From: Parapedobacter sp. SGR-10
GTDB taxonomy: Bacteria > Bacteroidota > Bacteroidia > Sphingobacteriales > Sphingobacteriaceae
Reading direction: 5' to 3'
Assembly: GCF_011030405.1 (NCBI RefSeq)
Contig: NZ_JAAJTJ010000001.1
Location: forward strand, 372,001-436,000
Length of the DNA stretch: 64,000 nt
Shown in pieces: positions 19,956 through 28,657 of this stretch. Each line of letters opens with the position of its first letter. The first letter of the stretch is position 1. Under the pieces are notes generated by a model that saw only the letters and a list, made by a program, of their open reading frames with translations, had not been told where the DNA came from and did not search any database. Made by a program: the position numbers and the translations under genes.

Positions 19956-20036
19956 TTTGTCATTCCGAGGTACGAGGAATCTATCTTTAAACGTATTCAA
20001 AACTATTTTCGATTCTTTCTTCGTCAGAATGACAAA
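19956..20036. repeat. TTTGTCATTCCGAG-type palindromic intergenic element
   Basis: The left arm 19956-19981 (starting TTTGTCATTCCGAGG) and right arm 20011-20036 (ending CGTCAGAATGACAAA) are imperfect inverted copies about 26 bases long, with 29 bases between. It looks like a small dispersed non-coding element between divergent genes. Confidence 0.6.
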
Positions 20037-20125
20037 TTTTTCGCCTCCTTTCCTCTACTCCCTTCCCTCCTTTCATCCGTCTATAACTTTAATTGGCGTA
20101 TATTGCCTATTGTTTTGATAGAATT

Positions 20126-21244
20126 ATGATAAAGATCAACAGAGAAATAAATCGTTATGGTGTCCGTATGACCTTAGCATGTTTCATCATCCTGCTTGCC
20201 GTAAGCTGTAAATCCTCCGATCCGCAGCCGACCGATACAGCTCCGATAGACAAGACCACAGCTACATTTCCAAACGCCCGATGGGAAAAGATCGACAAGG
20301 CCGAGGACGCTGGTTTCTTATCGTCCAAACTGGATTTGGTCGCTCACCAGTACAATCAACATCAATCCGCAGCCTTATTGGTCATCTACAAGGGAAAAAT
20401 TTTGTACCAAAGAGGGGATATTAACCACAAGTACCAGAGCCATTCCTTGCGCAAAAGCTTTCTGAGTGCGCTTTACGGCAATTACGTCAAAAATGGTGAT
20501 ATTAATCTTGATTGGACGATGACCGATCTATCGATTGATGACAACGAAGGTCTTTCAACCGTCGAAAAGCAAGCCACTGTACGGTACCTGTTGCAAGCCC
20601 GGTCGGGCATCTACCATCCTGCTCTTTACGAATCCGAAGCTATGGTGAACCGAAAACCCGATCGCTATAGCCACGCACCCGGCACATTCTGGTACTATAA
20701 CAACTGGGATTTCAACGCTTTAGGCACAATCTTCATGCAGCAGACAGATAAAGATATATACCAAACTATATATAATGAGTTGGCTATACCCTTACAGATG
20801 GAATATTTTAAGGTAAATGATGGGCAATATGTAAGCGGTACAGAATCGAGGCATAAAGCCTATCCATTTCGGATAACGGCTAGCGATCTGGCACGGTTCG
20901 GCCTGCTGATGCTGAACAAGGGTAAATGGAAAAACCAGCAGATCATTCCCGAATCATGGGTAACCGAAAGTACACAGTCCTATTCGGATGCCGCGGCTTC
21001 ACAAAATTCTGGATACGGGTATATGTGGTGGGTCAACAAAATAGGGACTACATATAAATTGCTACCCAACGTAGACCTACCCGACGGTGCTTATATGGCT
21101 GCCGGTGTGGGCGGGCAGATTATGCTCGTCATCCCCACCTATGACATGGTTATCGTACACCGGGTGAATACAGACGCAGGTCATAGCGTGTCCAATGCCA
21201 ATATAGGCAGGCTGTTTCAACTCATTCTGGACGCCAGATCGTAA
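20126..21244 (+). CDS. Serine hydrolase (class C beta-lactamase fold), lipoprotein
   Basis: Lipid-anchored penicillin-binding-protein-like serine hydrolase, 372 residues. The lipobox is LAVSC (Cys28). The active-site motif SxxK is SLRK (107-110), and the second motif YxN is YNN (191-193) in 'YYNNWDF'. The third, HxG-like, position reads GVGGQ, so the usual KTG/HxG residue is altered. It is clearly a paralogue of the minus-strand gene at 23709-24767: long stretches such as IDDNEGLS, ARSG.YHPALYES and ESRH.AYPF are shared. The start could be 20126 or 20168; both keep the signal. The next gene is a DUF819 permease on the same strand. A role in cleaving D-amino acid peptides is inferred. Confidence 0.85.
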   Translation: MIKINREINRYGVRMTLACFIILLAVSCKSSDPQPTDTAPIDKTTATFPNARWEKIDKAEDAGFLSSKLDLVAHQYNQHQSAALLVIYKGKILYQRGDINHKYQSHSLRKSFLSALYGNYVKNGDINLDWTMTDLSIDDNEGLSTVEKQATVRYLLQARSGIYHPALYESEAMVNRKPDRYSHAPGTFWYYNNWDFNALGTIFMQQTDKDIYQTIYNELAIPLQMEYFKVNDGQYVSGTESRHKAYPFRITASDLARFGLLMLNKGKWKNQQIIPESWVTESTQSYSDAAASQNSGYGYMWWVNKIGTTYKLLPNVDLPDGAYMAAGVGGQIMLVIPTYDMVIVHRVNTDAGHSVSNANIGRLFQLILDARS

Positions 21245-21313
21245 AAACACCGATCCTAATCGAAAAAATATCCTTATATTCAACAGCATAAATAATACGA
21301 TTAAACAATTTAT

Positions 21314-22558
21314 ATGTCAGAAAACCCTAATACGGCTTTCATCACGGATGATACGATAGTCTTCGGAATACTCATGGGCATACTAGGTCTGGTATTCTTT
21401 ACCTCCAATCTCAAAAGTTCTTTTGTTAAAAAATTTTACACTGTTATTCCGCCCCTATTGCTATGCTATTTCCTCCCAGGACTGCTCAATTCTTTTGGCA
21501 TTATATCAGGTCAACATTCCAACATTGGTCATATCAGTTCCAACTATCTATTGCCGGCTTGTTTGGTACTTTTCACTTTGAACCTCAATCTCAAGGAATT
21601 GTGGGCCATGCGAAAGAATGCGGGCATCATGTTCCTTGCAAGTATGCTCGGTATTGTTCTCGGCGGACCATTTGCCGTATGGGTCATGTCGCTTTTTGCA
21701 CCTGATGTTGTCTCTGGTGATACCTGGAAAGCACTTGCTACCCTCGCCGGTTCGTGGATAGGCGGCGGAGCCAATCAAGCGGCTTTGTATACCATACTGC
21801 AACCTTCACCTGAACAGTTCTCAGCAACATTGGCAGTAGATGTATTTGTCGCCTATGGCTGGATGGCCATCCTCATTTATGGGGCAAGCAAAGCCAATGC
21901 CCTTAACAGGTATTTCAAGGCGGACAATTCTTCGGTCGAAGCATTGACCCACCGAATGGATGCTATTGCCAAAAGCAACGTCCGCCCTACAGAAGTCAAG
22001 GATATTTTTATCATGATGGCTCTGGCATTTGGTGTTGTCGCTATCGGTCATTTTGTAGCCGGACAGATAGCCGGATTTATCGAAATGAAAGCTCCGGAAT
22101 TGTCCCGATTTAGCCTCACATCCAAATTTTTCTGGTTGATCCTTATCACGACACTGTTAGGAATAGCACTTTCATTTACACGTGCCAGGCAATATGAGGG
22201 GGTAGGTGCTTCCAAGTTTGCCACTGTATTTCTTTATATCCTGATCGCATCTATTGGTATGCAGATGAATATACTGGCTATTCTGGCCAACCCCTTGTTA
22301 TTTCTCGTTGGGATTATCTGGATTGCCTTCCATGCCCTGTTATTGTTTATCGTTGCCAAGATCATCCGTGCCCCTTTCTTTTTCTACGCTATGGGTAGTA
22401 TGGGCAATGTCGGAGGCGTTGCTTCGGCATCTGCCACAGCTGCGGCCTTTCATCCATCACTCATATCGGTAGCAGTCATTATATCGGTATTCAGCTACGC
22501 TATAGGCACGTATGCGGCATACGTATGTGGCATATTGATGCAGATGGTTGCGCCATAA
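21314..22558 (+). CDS. DUF819 (YjcL-like) membrane permease
   Basis: Integral membrane protein of 414 residues with about 11-12 hydrophobic segments, matching DUF819. Typical stretches are 'LLPACLVLFTLNLNLKELWAMRKN', 'GSWIGGGANQAAL' and 'MGNVGGVASASATAAAFHPSLI'. The internal similarity of the GG-rich loops suggests the inverted-repeat design of secondary transporters. It follows a serine hydrolase and converges on an Ala-Glu-type dipeptide epimerase gene. This context suggests transport of small peptides or D-amino acid products, but the family has no settled substrate. A GTAGAGACGC hairpin ends the unit. Confidence 0.85.
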   Translation: MSENPNTAFITDDTIVFGILMGILGLVFFTSNLKSSFVKKFYTVIPPLLLCYFLPGLLNSFGIISGQHSNIGHISSNYLLPACLVLFTLNLNLKELWAMRKNAGIMFLASMLGIVLGGPFAVWVMSLFAPDVVSGDTWKALATLAGSWIGGGANQAALYTILQPSPEQFSATLAVDVFVAYGWMAILIYGASKANALNRYFKADNSSVEALTHRMDAIAKSNVRPTEVKDIFIMMALAFGVVAIGHFVAGQIAGFIEMKAPELSRFSLTSKFFWLILITTLLGIALSFTRARQYEGVGASKFATVFLYILIASIGMQMNILAILANPLLFLVGIIWIAFHALLLFIVAKIIRAPFFFYAMGSMGNVGGVASASATAAAFHPSLISVAVIISVFSYAIGTYAAYVCGILMQMVAP

Positions 22559-22560
22559 TA

Positions 22561-22588
22561 GTAGAGACGCAATGTATTGCGTCTCTAC
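22561..22588. terminator. GTAGAGACGC hairpin between convergent genes
   Basis: GTAGAGACGCAAT and ATTGCGTCTCTAC form a perfect 13-bp stem with a 2-base loop. It begins 2 bases after the DUF819 stop and ends 7 bases from the epimerase stop, so it is a likely bidirectional terminator. Confidence 0.75.
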
Positions 22589-22595
22589 AAAAAAA

Positions 22596-23624
22596 TCAAA
22601 TACTATCCCAATCCGGATTGACCAAACCTATACCTGGAGAGGAAGATAGGCTTAATATACCATTCTCTACTTTTACACCTTCGTAGGGATCATTGGTCAC
22701 ATCCAGATTGCCATCCAGATCGATCCAATCTGCCAAAGCTGTCAACTGTGCCGCAGCCGATATGGCACAGGATGTCTCGGTCATACAGCCCAGCATCACT
22801 TTTAGACCTAAGGCTTTCGCGGTCACGGCCATCTTATATCCTTCACGAAGGCCCGTAGATTTCATTAGCTTGATATTGATACCATGGTAAATCTCCGATA
22901 CTTCTTTCAAATCTGTAAGACGTTGGAAACCCTCATCGCCTATAATCGGCAAGGGGCTACGTTCTGTCAGCCAAGCATTACCAGCTTTATCCTCTTTCAA
23001 CATGGGCTGTTCGACAAAAACAGTATTTTGCTCTTTGAGCCAGTGGATAAAGTCCAATGCCTGCTCTCTATTATTCCATCCTTGGTTGGCATCGATAAAA
23101 AATGGTTGATCACTCACTTGACGGATAGCTTCGATCAATTCTCTGTCCCTATCCGTGCCGAGCTTTATTTTCAAATATTTGAAATCCCTGTATTCCAACG
23201 CCCGCTTGGCCATGACCTCCGGTTCGTCTATACCGATTGTCATGGATGTATGTTGTGATACCGTAGGGAGACCAAATAAGCTATGCACAGGAATATGGAG
23301 CAGTTTGCCGATCAGATCGTGCAAGGCGATATCGATAGCTGTCTTGGCTGCCTGATTGCCGGGAGCTACGCTGTTCACATACGCAAGGATAGTTTCCGTA
23401 TCAAACGGGTTGTCAAACTGTGACAAGTCCACTTTGGCATAAAATGCCTGGGCCGTTTCCAAGGATTCGCCATACAAAGGTGGCATAGACCCTTCGCCAT
23501 AGCCGTCTACTCCATCGTATGTCAGCTTAATCAACATTACAGGAGCACTTTTGCGTGCCCCCTTCGATATCCGAAAGACATGCTTCAGTTGCACGTCGTA
23601 GGGTTTGTATATTAGTTTAATCAT
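22596..23624 (-). CDS. Dipeptide epimerase (L-Ala-D/L-Glu type), enolase superfamily
   Basis: Cytoplasmic enzyme of 342 residues that should invert the C-terminal residue of a dipeptide such as L-Ala-D-Glu from murein. The catalytic Lys pair is KIK (152 and 154). Metal ligands are Asp178 (FIDANQGWN), Glu205 (VEQP) and Asp230 (IGDEG), with the second base Lys252 (INIKLMKS). The DxD motif of dipeptide epimerases is D302-L-D304, which binds the substrate amino group. It is the last gene of the minus-strand unit with two serine hydrolases, and converges on a DUF819 permease. The family is certain. The exact dipeptide is not fixed by these motifs, because this branch includes other specificities. 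Confidence 0.92.
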   Translation of the reverse strand: MIKLIYKPYDVQLKHVFRISKGARKSAPVMLIKLTYDGVDGYGEGSMPPLYGESLETAQAFYAKVDLSQFDNPFDTETILAYVNSVAPGNQAAKTAIDIALHDLIGKLLHIPVHSLFGLPTVSQHTSMTIGIDEPEVMAKRALEYRDFKYLKIKLGTDRDRELIEAIRQVSDQPFFIDANQGWNNREQALDFIHWLKEQNTVFVEQPMLKEDKAGNAWLTERSPLPIIGDEGFQRLTDLKEVSEIYHGINIKLMKSTGLREGYKMAVTAKALGLKVMLGCMTETSCAISAAAQLTALADWIDLDGNLDVTNDPYEGVKVENGILSLSSSPGIGLVNPDWDSI

Positions 23625-23636
23625 TTTTTATATAGT

Positions 23637-23710
23637 TGTCAGTCGTCAGTGGTCAGTGGTCAGTGATCAATATCTCTTTGCTGATCACCAATGCCTGTCT
23701 ACTGACCACT
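23637..23710. repeat. GTCAGTGGTCAGTG short tandem repeats
   Basis: TCAGTGG-like heptamers run in tandem from about 23637 to 23667, and inverted copies (CTGATCACC, ACTGACCACT) follow at about 23680-23710. It fills the gap between the epimerase and serine hydrolase genes and reaches the stop codon of the latter. Confidence 0.6.
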
Positions 23711-24767
23711 ATTTTATTCTCGCTTCTAAGATCAATTTCAGCACCGGCGCAAGATCTTTTCCTCTATTGCCGGATATATCTGTGTTTACCCGACGTACCA
23801 CGATCATATCATAATCCGGAATGATAATCAGATGGTGTCCTCCTGCACCTTGAGCGGCATATGATCCTTCGGGTAAATCCACTCCTTTATACAATTCATA
23901 CTTATTAAAATCGCGAGCCACCCACCACATATAGCCATACCCCGATGATCCATATAAGGCAGCATCAGAATGGTAACGGGTACTTTCGGCAACCCATGCA
24001 CTATCAATAACCTGCTTCCCATTCCAATTCCCCATATTGAGCATGAGCAGACCAAATCGTGCTAAGTCTTTTGCTGTTATATTAAAAGGATACGCCCTGT
24101 GTCTTGACTCCTTTCCACTAATATAAGTACCATCCGCAGGTACATAGTCTTCCATACCGATAGGCTTAGCTATATCTTCATACAATGCTTCAAAGATACG
24201 CTTACCGGTCTTTTGTTCAAAGATAGTACCTAACACATTAAAATCCCAATTGTTATAGTACCAATGTGTACCTGCTCGTACGGAAAAACGAGCAGGCTTC
24301 CGTCTCTTCATTCCCGAAGACTCATACAAAGCCGGATGGTACACGCCCGAACGTGCTTTAAGTAAATCGCGAACAGTGGCTTTTTTTTCTTCCTCGGACA
24401 ATCCCTCGTTGTCATCAATGCCTAAATCAGCCATTGTTGCTTCCAAAGCAATGATTCCCTCTTGTACGTATTTGCCGTACATCGCACTCAAAACACTTTT
24501 ACGCATAGAATGTGTATTGTATTTTCGGTCGACTTCTCCCCATTGGTAAGCTACCTTGCCGTTGACAACAATCATAAACGCTGAAGTATTGTCATTCTCG
24601 ATTTGTTTCCTGACCTCCAACAATTTTTCTTTGGACAGCCCGGATTCTTCGGGATTTTTGACAACTTCCCATTTTTTGCCGGGGAATGTAGTTTTTCGTT
24701 GTTGCGCCGATGCAAAGTGCGAGAGTGGCAGAATAAATGCTATCAGTAAGTATGTTAGTTGTTTCAT
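23709..24767 (-). CDS. Serine hydrolase (class C beta-lactamase fold), secreted
   Basis: Exported serine hydrolase of 352 residues with a signal peptide (about 1-21, ending ASA-QQ). SxxK is SMRK (87-90), YxN is YNN (171-173), and a GAGGHH segment (307-312) sits where the HxG/KTG motif is expected. It is a close paralogue of the plus-strand gene at 20126. It lies between the epimerase gene (84-base repeat-filled gap) and a member of the unknown domain family (97-base gap). The position argues for a periplasmic peptidase or D-aminopeptidase-like role in the same peptide pathway. Lactamase activity is not implied. Confidence 0.87.
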   Translation of the reverse strand: MKQLTYLLIAFILPLSHFASAQQRKTTFPGKKWEVVKNPEESGLSKEKLLEVRKQIENDNTSAFMIVVNGKVAYQWGEVDRKYNTHSMRKSVLSAMYGKYVQEGIIALEATMADLGIDDNEGLSEEEKKATVRDLLKARSGVYHPALYESSGMKRRKPARFSVRAGTHWYYNNWDFNVLGTIFEQKTGKRIFEALYEDIAKPIGMEDYVPADGTYISGKESRHRAYPFNITAKDLARFGLLMLNMGNWNGKQVIDSAWVAESTRYHSDAALYGSSGYGYMWWVARDFNKYELYKGVDLPEGSYAAQGAGGHHLIIIPDYDMIVVRRVNTDISGNRGKDLAPVLKLILEARIK

Positions 24768-24864
24768 ATTCTTTTTTTTAAGTAATGAAGTGATGTTGTT
24801 AAGTTTGACACCATTAACCTTAATTAACCATTTTCAAATTTCCAAATCACCTCATTTCCAAATT

Positions 24865-25500
24865 CTACTTCCTTTTCTTCTTCACGTTCTTTGGCGATTT
24901 TACCTCCAGCTCAATCAATCCATTATTGCTAAGCACGAGCTTGGTAATCCGAAAAATATGATAAGTGTCCTTATTTTCCGAACGGAATAGCAGCACATCA
25001 CCTATAGTCATGTTGCGAACCCGTTGTCCCGGCCCATGTTTGCTCGGCTCGTAATTAGGCACCTCCATAATTTTATCGAACCATCTTTCATACAGTATCG
25101 CTAAAGAATCCGCAGATTGTAACGTATTAAAGATTTCCTGTGCTTTTTGATCGTTACCCATATTAATAAAATAGCCATTGTTACGATTGTTTCCCCAAGA
25201 CAACAGCGCATCTTTAAAAGGGTTGCCGAAAGTCAAAAACCCTTGGCTAACAGGTACCATCAAATTGCCGCCTGTGTTGCTCCCGTACATATAGCCAAAG
25301 TCTATCCGCTTCGGGTTGTAGCCGGCTTCATCCAATGGATAAGCATGACGTTTGTCCAAGTCCACCATATTACCACCCAGCGGACTCCGTTGGGAATGTA
25401 CGGTAAGTGTGTATACCCGGAGGTCGCTCTTCTGCGCATATACAGCTCCAAACATCCAAACAACCAAGCCCAACATCAATACACTTTTTATTAATCTCAT
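24865..25500 (-). CDS. Secreted protein, single copy of repeated unknown domain
   Basis: No known family recognised. 211 residues with a signal peptide (about 1-22, VYA-QKS). The mature protein is one copy of a domain seen seven times in five genes of this unit. Shared landmarks: a first strand (LRVYTLTVH), 'NMVDLDKRHAYPL', 'IDFGYMYGSNTGGNLMVP', a middle 'GYFINMG', and the close 'GPGQRVRNMTIGDVLLFRSENKDTYHIFRI'. The end is very basic (KNVKKKRK). It has Ala-Gln in place of a lipobox Cys, so it is probably periplasmic rather than lipid-anchored. It lies between the two minus-strand serine hydrolase genes. Confidence 0.75.
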   Translation of the reverse strand: MRLIKSVLMLGLVVWMFGAVYAQKSDLRVYTLTVHSQRSPLGGNMVDLDKRHAYPLDEAGYNPKRIDFGYMYGSNTGGNLMVPVSQGFLTFGNPFKDALLSWGNNRNNGYFINMGNDQKAQEIFNTLQSADSLAILYERWFDKIMEVPNYEPSKHGPGQRVRNMTIGDVLLFRSENKDTYHIFRITKLVLSNNGLIELEVKSPKNVKKKRK

Positions 25501-25557
25501 ATATCTGCTCCTTACTTTTCATTTTTTATCTACTATTAAAATTAGTTTGTATGTCCA

Positions 25558-26757
25558 CTACTCAAACATATAAAAAGTCTGATCCGCCCCTAGGAAAAAA
25601 GGAAAAGCATTTTCCCCCATCACACGGCCTGCGGGATTGCTGTTCGTAAATACCACTACCCCTTCATCCTGATCGATATTCATGATAAAATAAGCCAAAT
25701 ATCCACTATTACTGCCACTATGATAGAGACTTGTTCCTTTTTCATTCTTATGAATGACCATGCCTAATCCACGGGACAGATGTGGATCATTTATTCCTTC
25801 TGGCCAGCTAGCTATCGTCGTCAGAAGAGCATAGGTTTCAGGTCTGAGTCCTTCGCCTTTCATGAGACCTCTCTTCATAAATTTAGTAAAATCCTTTGCG
25901 TTAGTAATCATCGTAAACGCACTATTGGGATTCTTTCCCGTCCAACGGGTCATAGGATCATCACTGACGGCTAAGGCTCCATCTATGACTCTATGCCCTC
26001 GCGTATTCTTCCCACTAAACACAGATGGCAACCATTCAAACGAAGTATTGACCATTCCAAATGGTTCAAAAACCTCTTCCCAGGCCATTTGTTGCAGACT
26101 CTTTCCGGTCAGATGTTTCAACACTTCCTGCAGGTAAGTAAATCCTTCGCCAGAATAACGATAATCTACACCAGGAGTATAATTGTCTCCAGGTTCTAAT
26201 ATAGACGTCCACCACGCAGTAGACTGTACGGTACCTACCCAATTGGGATATCCGGTTAAATGAGCCAAAACATGTCTTGCTGTAATGAGACCGTTCTTCG
26301 GATTGTTGGCTCTTGCCACACGATCATAATAATAATACTCATGTAACGGGCGATCCAAGTCATATACACCTTTGTCATACAACCTTAAGAAGACATAGGC
26401 TGCCACAGCCTTGCTTACCGAAGCCGCTTGAAAAACATGGTCTTCCGTCAGCGGAGTCATCGAATTGAGATCTGTCACTCCATAGATATATGAGTCCACT
26501 TGATCACCCTTGATATAAGCGATCTGCACCCCCGGTATACCGTTGCTCTGTGCTATACTGGCAAGCTCTTCTGGTAAAGGTTTAACCGGATCGGGATTAG
26601 GTTCGGGATCGGGATCAGGGTCAGGATTCGATGTCTCATATCGATCGGGGTTCTTTTTGATTGTGAGTTCATCTTCTATACCGCTACTGCAAGCCTGCCA
26701 CACAACCATTTGTCCAGTCAAGATCAGAAACAGTATTATTTTATTATATTTTTTCAT
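25558..26757 (-). CDS. Serine hydrolase lipoprotein with Asp-Pro linker
   Basis: Lipid-anchored class C beta-lactamase-like hydrolase, 399 residues. Lipobox WQACS (Cys23). Residues 42-60 are a DP-repeat linker (NPDPDPDPEPNPDP) that would hold the catalytic domain away from the membrane. Motifs: SVSK (113-116), YSG (201-203) and HSG (346-348), a complete triad of the family. It is more like classical esterase or D-aminopeptidase members than the other two serine hydrolases nearby. It lies between two genes of the unknown domain family and is surely in the same operon. The linker is encoded by GGATCG/GGTTCG-like hexamers that could vary in copy number. Confidence 0.88.
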   Translation of the reverse strand: MKKYNKIILFLILTGQMVVWQACSSGIEDELTIKKNPDRYETSNPDPDPDPEPNPDPVKPLPEELASIAQSNGIPGVQIAYIKGDQVDSYIYGVTDLNSMTPLTEDHVFQAASVSKAVAAYVFLRLYDKGVYDLDRPLHEYYYYDRVARANNPKNGLITARHVLAHLTGYPNWVGTVQSTAWWTSILEPGDNYTPGVDYRYSGEGFTYLQEVLKHLTGKSLQQMAWEEVFEPFGMVNTSFEWLPSVFSGKNTRGHRVIDGALAVSDDPMTRWTGKNPNSAFTMITNAKDFTKFMKRGLMKGEGLRPETYALLTTIASWPEGINDPHLSRGLGMVIHKNEKGTSLYHSGSNSGYLAYFIMNIDQDEGVVVFTNSNPAGRVMGENAFPFFLGADQTFYMFE

Positions 26758-26810
26758 TATCCTATCGATTTAAAGATTGCTTTAATTCTTTTTATTTCTC
26801 TTATTGACAT

Positions 26811-27419
26811 CTAAAAACTACGGGGTATCTTCCACGTAATGACTACCTTGCCCTGATGGGACTCTTCCGTTCGCTGCACTAGACCGATGGCGTAAAAGTT
26901 TCTGTCTTCAGATCGAAATAGGATCACATCCCCTTTTTCTAAACGGATCAAGTTATCGATCGGACCATTTTTTCGATGCTGGTAGTTCTCAATTTTCTTG
27001 ACATTCTGTTCTGCTTCCGTATACCATGATGTCAAGTCAGACAACGTCCGGCAAGCAGAAAACTTATCCTTCGTTTCTTTTGCATTCCCCACATTGACGA
27101 GTACCCCCCTATTCTGGACATCCCAACCCTCTTGTATATTGACTTTGAAGTGCTCACCAAAAGATGCTATACGGTTGCTGGATGGAAGCATGAGATTGAC
27201 ACGTGTATTGCGACCGAACAGTACAAACATATCTATACGCTCCGGTTCGTAGCTCGCACCGATCAAATCAAACGTCTTTCGGGACTTCAGATCCAGAAAA
27301 TTACGGGCAGGATCAGCATTTTGAGCTGTTAGCTTGGCCGTGTATGTCCGTAAGGAGACCTCCTGTGCCTGCGCTATACTCAAGGAAAGTAAAAGAATAC
27401 ACAAAATTATTTTTTTCAT
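26811..27419 (-). CDS. Secreted protein, single copy of repeated unknown domain
   Basis: No known family recognised. 202 residues from the ATG at 27419, which starts directly at MKKIILCILL; an upstream ATG (27446) overlaps the preceding gene and gives a poor signal. The signal peptide ends near AQA-QEV. The mature part parallels the 24865 gene: 'SLRTYTAKL', 'NFLDLKSRKTFDL', 'ERIDMFVLFGRNTRVNLMLP', 'GVLVNVGN' and 'NLIRLEKGDVILFRSEDRNFYAIGLV'. These two form the single-domain type of the family. The gene starts 10 bases after the two-domain 27430 gene, with likely translational coupling. Confidence 0.75.
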   Translation of the reverse strand: MKKIILCILLLSLSIAQAQEVSLRTYTAKLTAQNADPARNFLDLKSRKTFDLIGASYEPERIDMFVLFGRNTRVNLMLPSSNRIASFGEHFKVNIQEGWDVQNRGVLVNVGNAKETKDKFSACRTLSDLTSWYTEAEQNVKKIENYQHRKNGPIDNLIRLEKGDVILFRSEDRNFYAIGLVQRTEESHQGKVVITWKIPRSF

Positions 27420-27429
27420 ACTCCAACTA

Positions 27430-28647
27430 TTATTCGTCGTGTGCATATTTTAGCGCCACCTTACACATCCCCGTATTATTATCTACCTCCAATACCTTCA
27501 GAAAACCTTGGGTCTCATCGGTAGCATTGCGTATGCGCATCACAAAGCCCGGAACTATACTAGAACCTGTATAACGAGAATTCCAGCCCGTGCCACCAAT
27601 ATAGTCGCCGTATGCTTGAAGCGCTTCATTATTGTTTCGGATATCCTCAAAAGTATATCCGGGCAGGTACTTGGCATGGTTATCTATACGATACAGGTGC
27701 ATCGCATTTCTTCCCGGAAGTGTGTTGATCCAGTTCCATAGCTCAGGTCTGTAAGTAGAACCTATATAACTGCTGGTCATCGTATAGAAATTTGACGTTA
27801 TGCCATCAAAAACATGCAACAAGGTAATCTGCGATACATCATCATTTTCCAGATCCTCAGCTTTATACACTTTTCTGCGGAACAGGTCGATATAGTTTTC
27901 GTCTGTATTCGGTGCGCTAACCTCCAACACCAAGGTATCTGCCTTTAGTGCCGGATTTTTCAGTGGAAGATCGGGTTTCTGAAAGTATATTTGCTCGCCC
28001 ATATCCGACTTGACCAACATGTTCATCGTTCCGTTTGCGGATGTCGCTATATTTTCTATATAAATAAGGCTCTTGATCTTGCGGTTAATCCCGTGAAACA
28101 ATACGATATCTCCTTTTTTGAGATTGCCCAATCTTTTGACCGGCTGTACTTCACTACCTTCCCTTATTGCCAATACGTTGAGCAAGGAATCATATCCCCG
28201 CCGCACATCTGCGGTAGTGGACAGAGCCTGAAACCAACTGACATCTTCGCTTGTCGCATTGGTATACAGATACAATTCGCCTTTGTTTTTGTAGGGGAAG
28301 ACATGTTCTACTTCTTCGCCCACCTGACTAAAGGAGACATTTTTTGCATCCATAGCCAACAGATTGTTGCCAGAAGCAGAGCCGTACGTATAGGCCAGAT
28401 CCACTTCGTGATAATGCTCTTCCATCTGTTCGAACGTGTATATGATACCCGACCGCAGATCCATATAGCCTCCGGTGCTGTTGTCGCTGCCTCCCGGTTT
28501 CAGATAAATCCTGGAGATATCATCCCCACTCTTGAAAAACTCTGTGACAATACTGTCCTCGGAAATGGCCAACTCCTTTTCGCAGGATACTGTCAGCAAT
28601 ACCAAGAAAGCGAAGACAGCGTAATATTTTATTTTGATATGCTTCAT
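27430..28647 (-). CDS. Lipoprotein with two copies of repeated unknown domain
   Basis: No known family recognised. 405 residues from the ATG at 28647, followed by a lipoprotein signal (LLTVSC, about Cys21). Copy 1 (about 40-215) has 'GYMDLRSGIIYTFEQM', 'VDLAYTYGSASGNNLLAM', 'VSWFQALS' and 'LKKGDIVLFHGINRKIKSLIYI'. Copy 2 (about 225-400) has 'NYIDLFRRKVYKAEDL', 'ITLLHVFDGITSNFYTM', 'MHLYRIDNHAKYLPGYTFEDI' and a closing 'VMRIRNAT...FLKVLEV'. It is 10 bases after the 28658 gene, to which it is closest in layout. A surface ligand-binding role is likely by position after SusC/SusD, but is not shown. Confidence 0.78.
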   Translation of the reverse strand: MKHIKIKYYAVFAFLVLLTVSCEKELAISEDSIVTEFFKSGDDISRIYLKPGGSDNSTGGYMDLRSGIIYTFEQMEEHYHEVDLAYTYGSASGNNLLAMDAKNVSFSQVGEEVEHVFPYKNKGELYLYTNATSEDVSWFQALSTTADVRRGYDSLLNVLAIREGSEVQPVKRLGNLKKGDIVLFHGINRKIKSLIYIENIATSANGTMNMLVKSDMGEQIYFQKPDLPLKNPALKADTLVLEVSAPNTDENYIDLFRRKVYKAEDLENDDVSQITLLHVFDGITSNFYTMTSSYIGSTYRPELWNWINTLPGRNAMHLYRIDNHAKYLPGYTFEDIRNNNEALQAYGDYIGGTGWNSRYTGSSIVPGFVMRIRNATDETQGFLKVLEVDNNTGMCKVALKYAHDE

Positions 28648-28657
28648 AATGTTAAGA

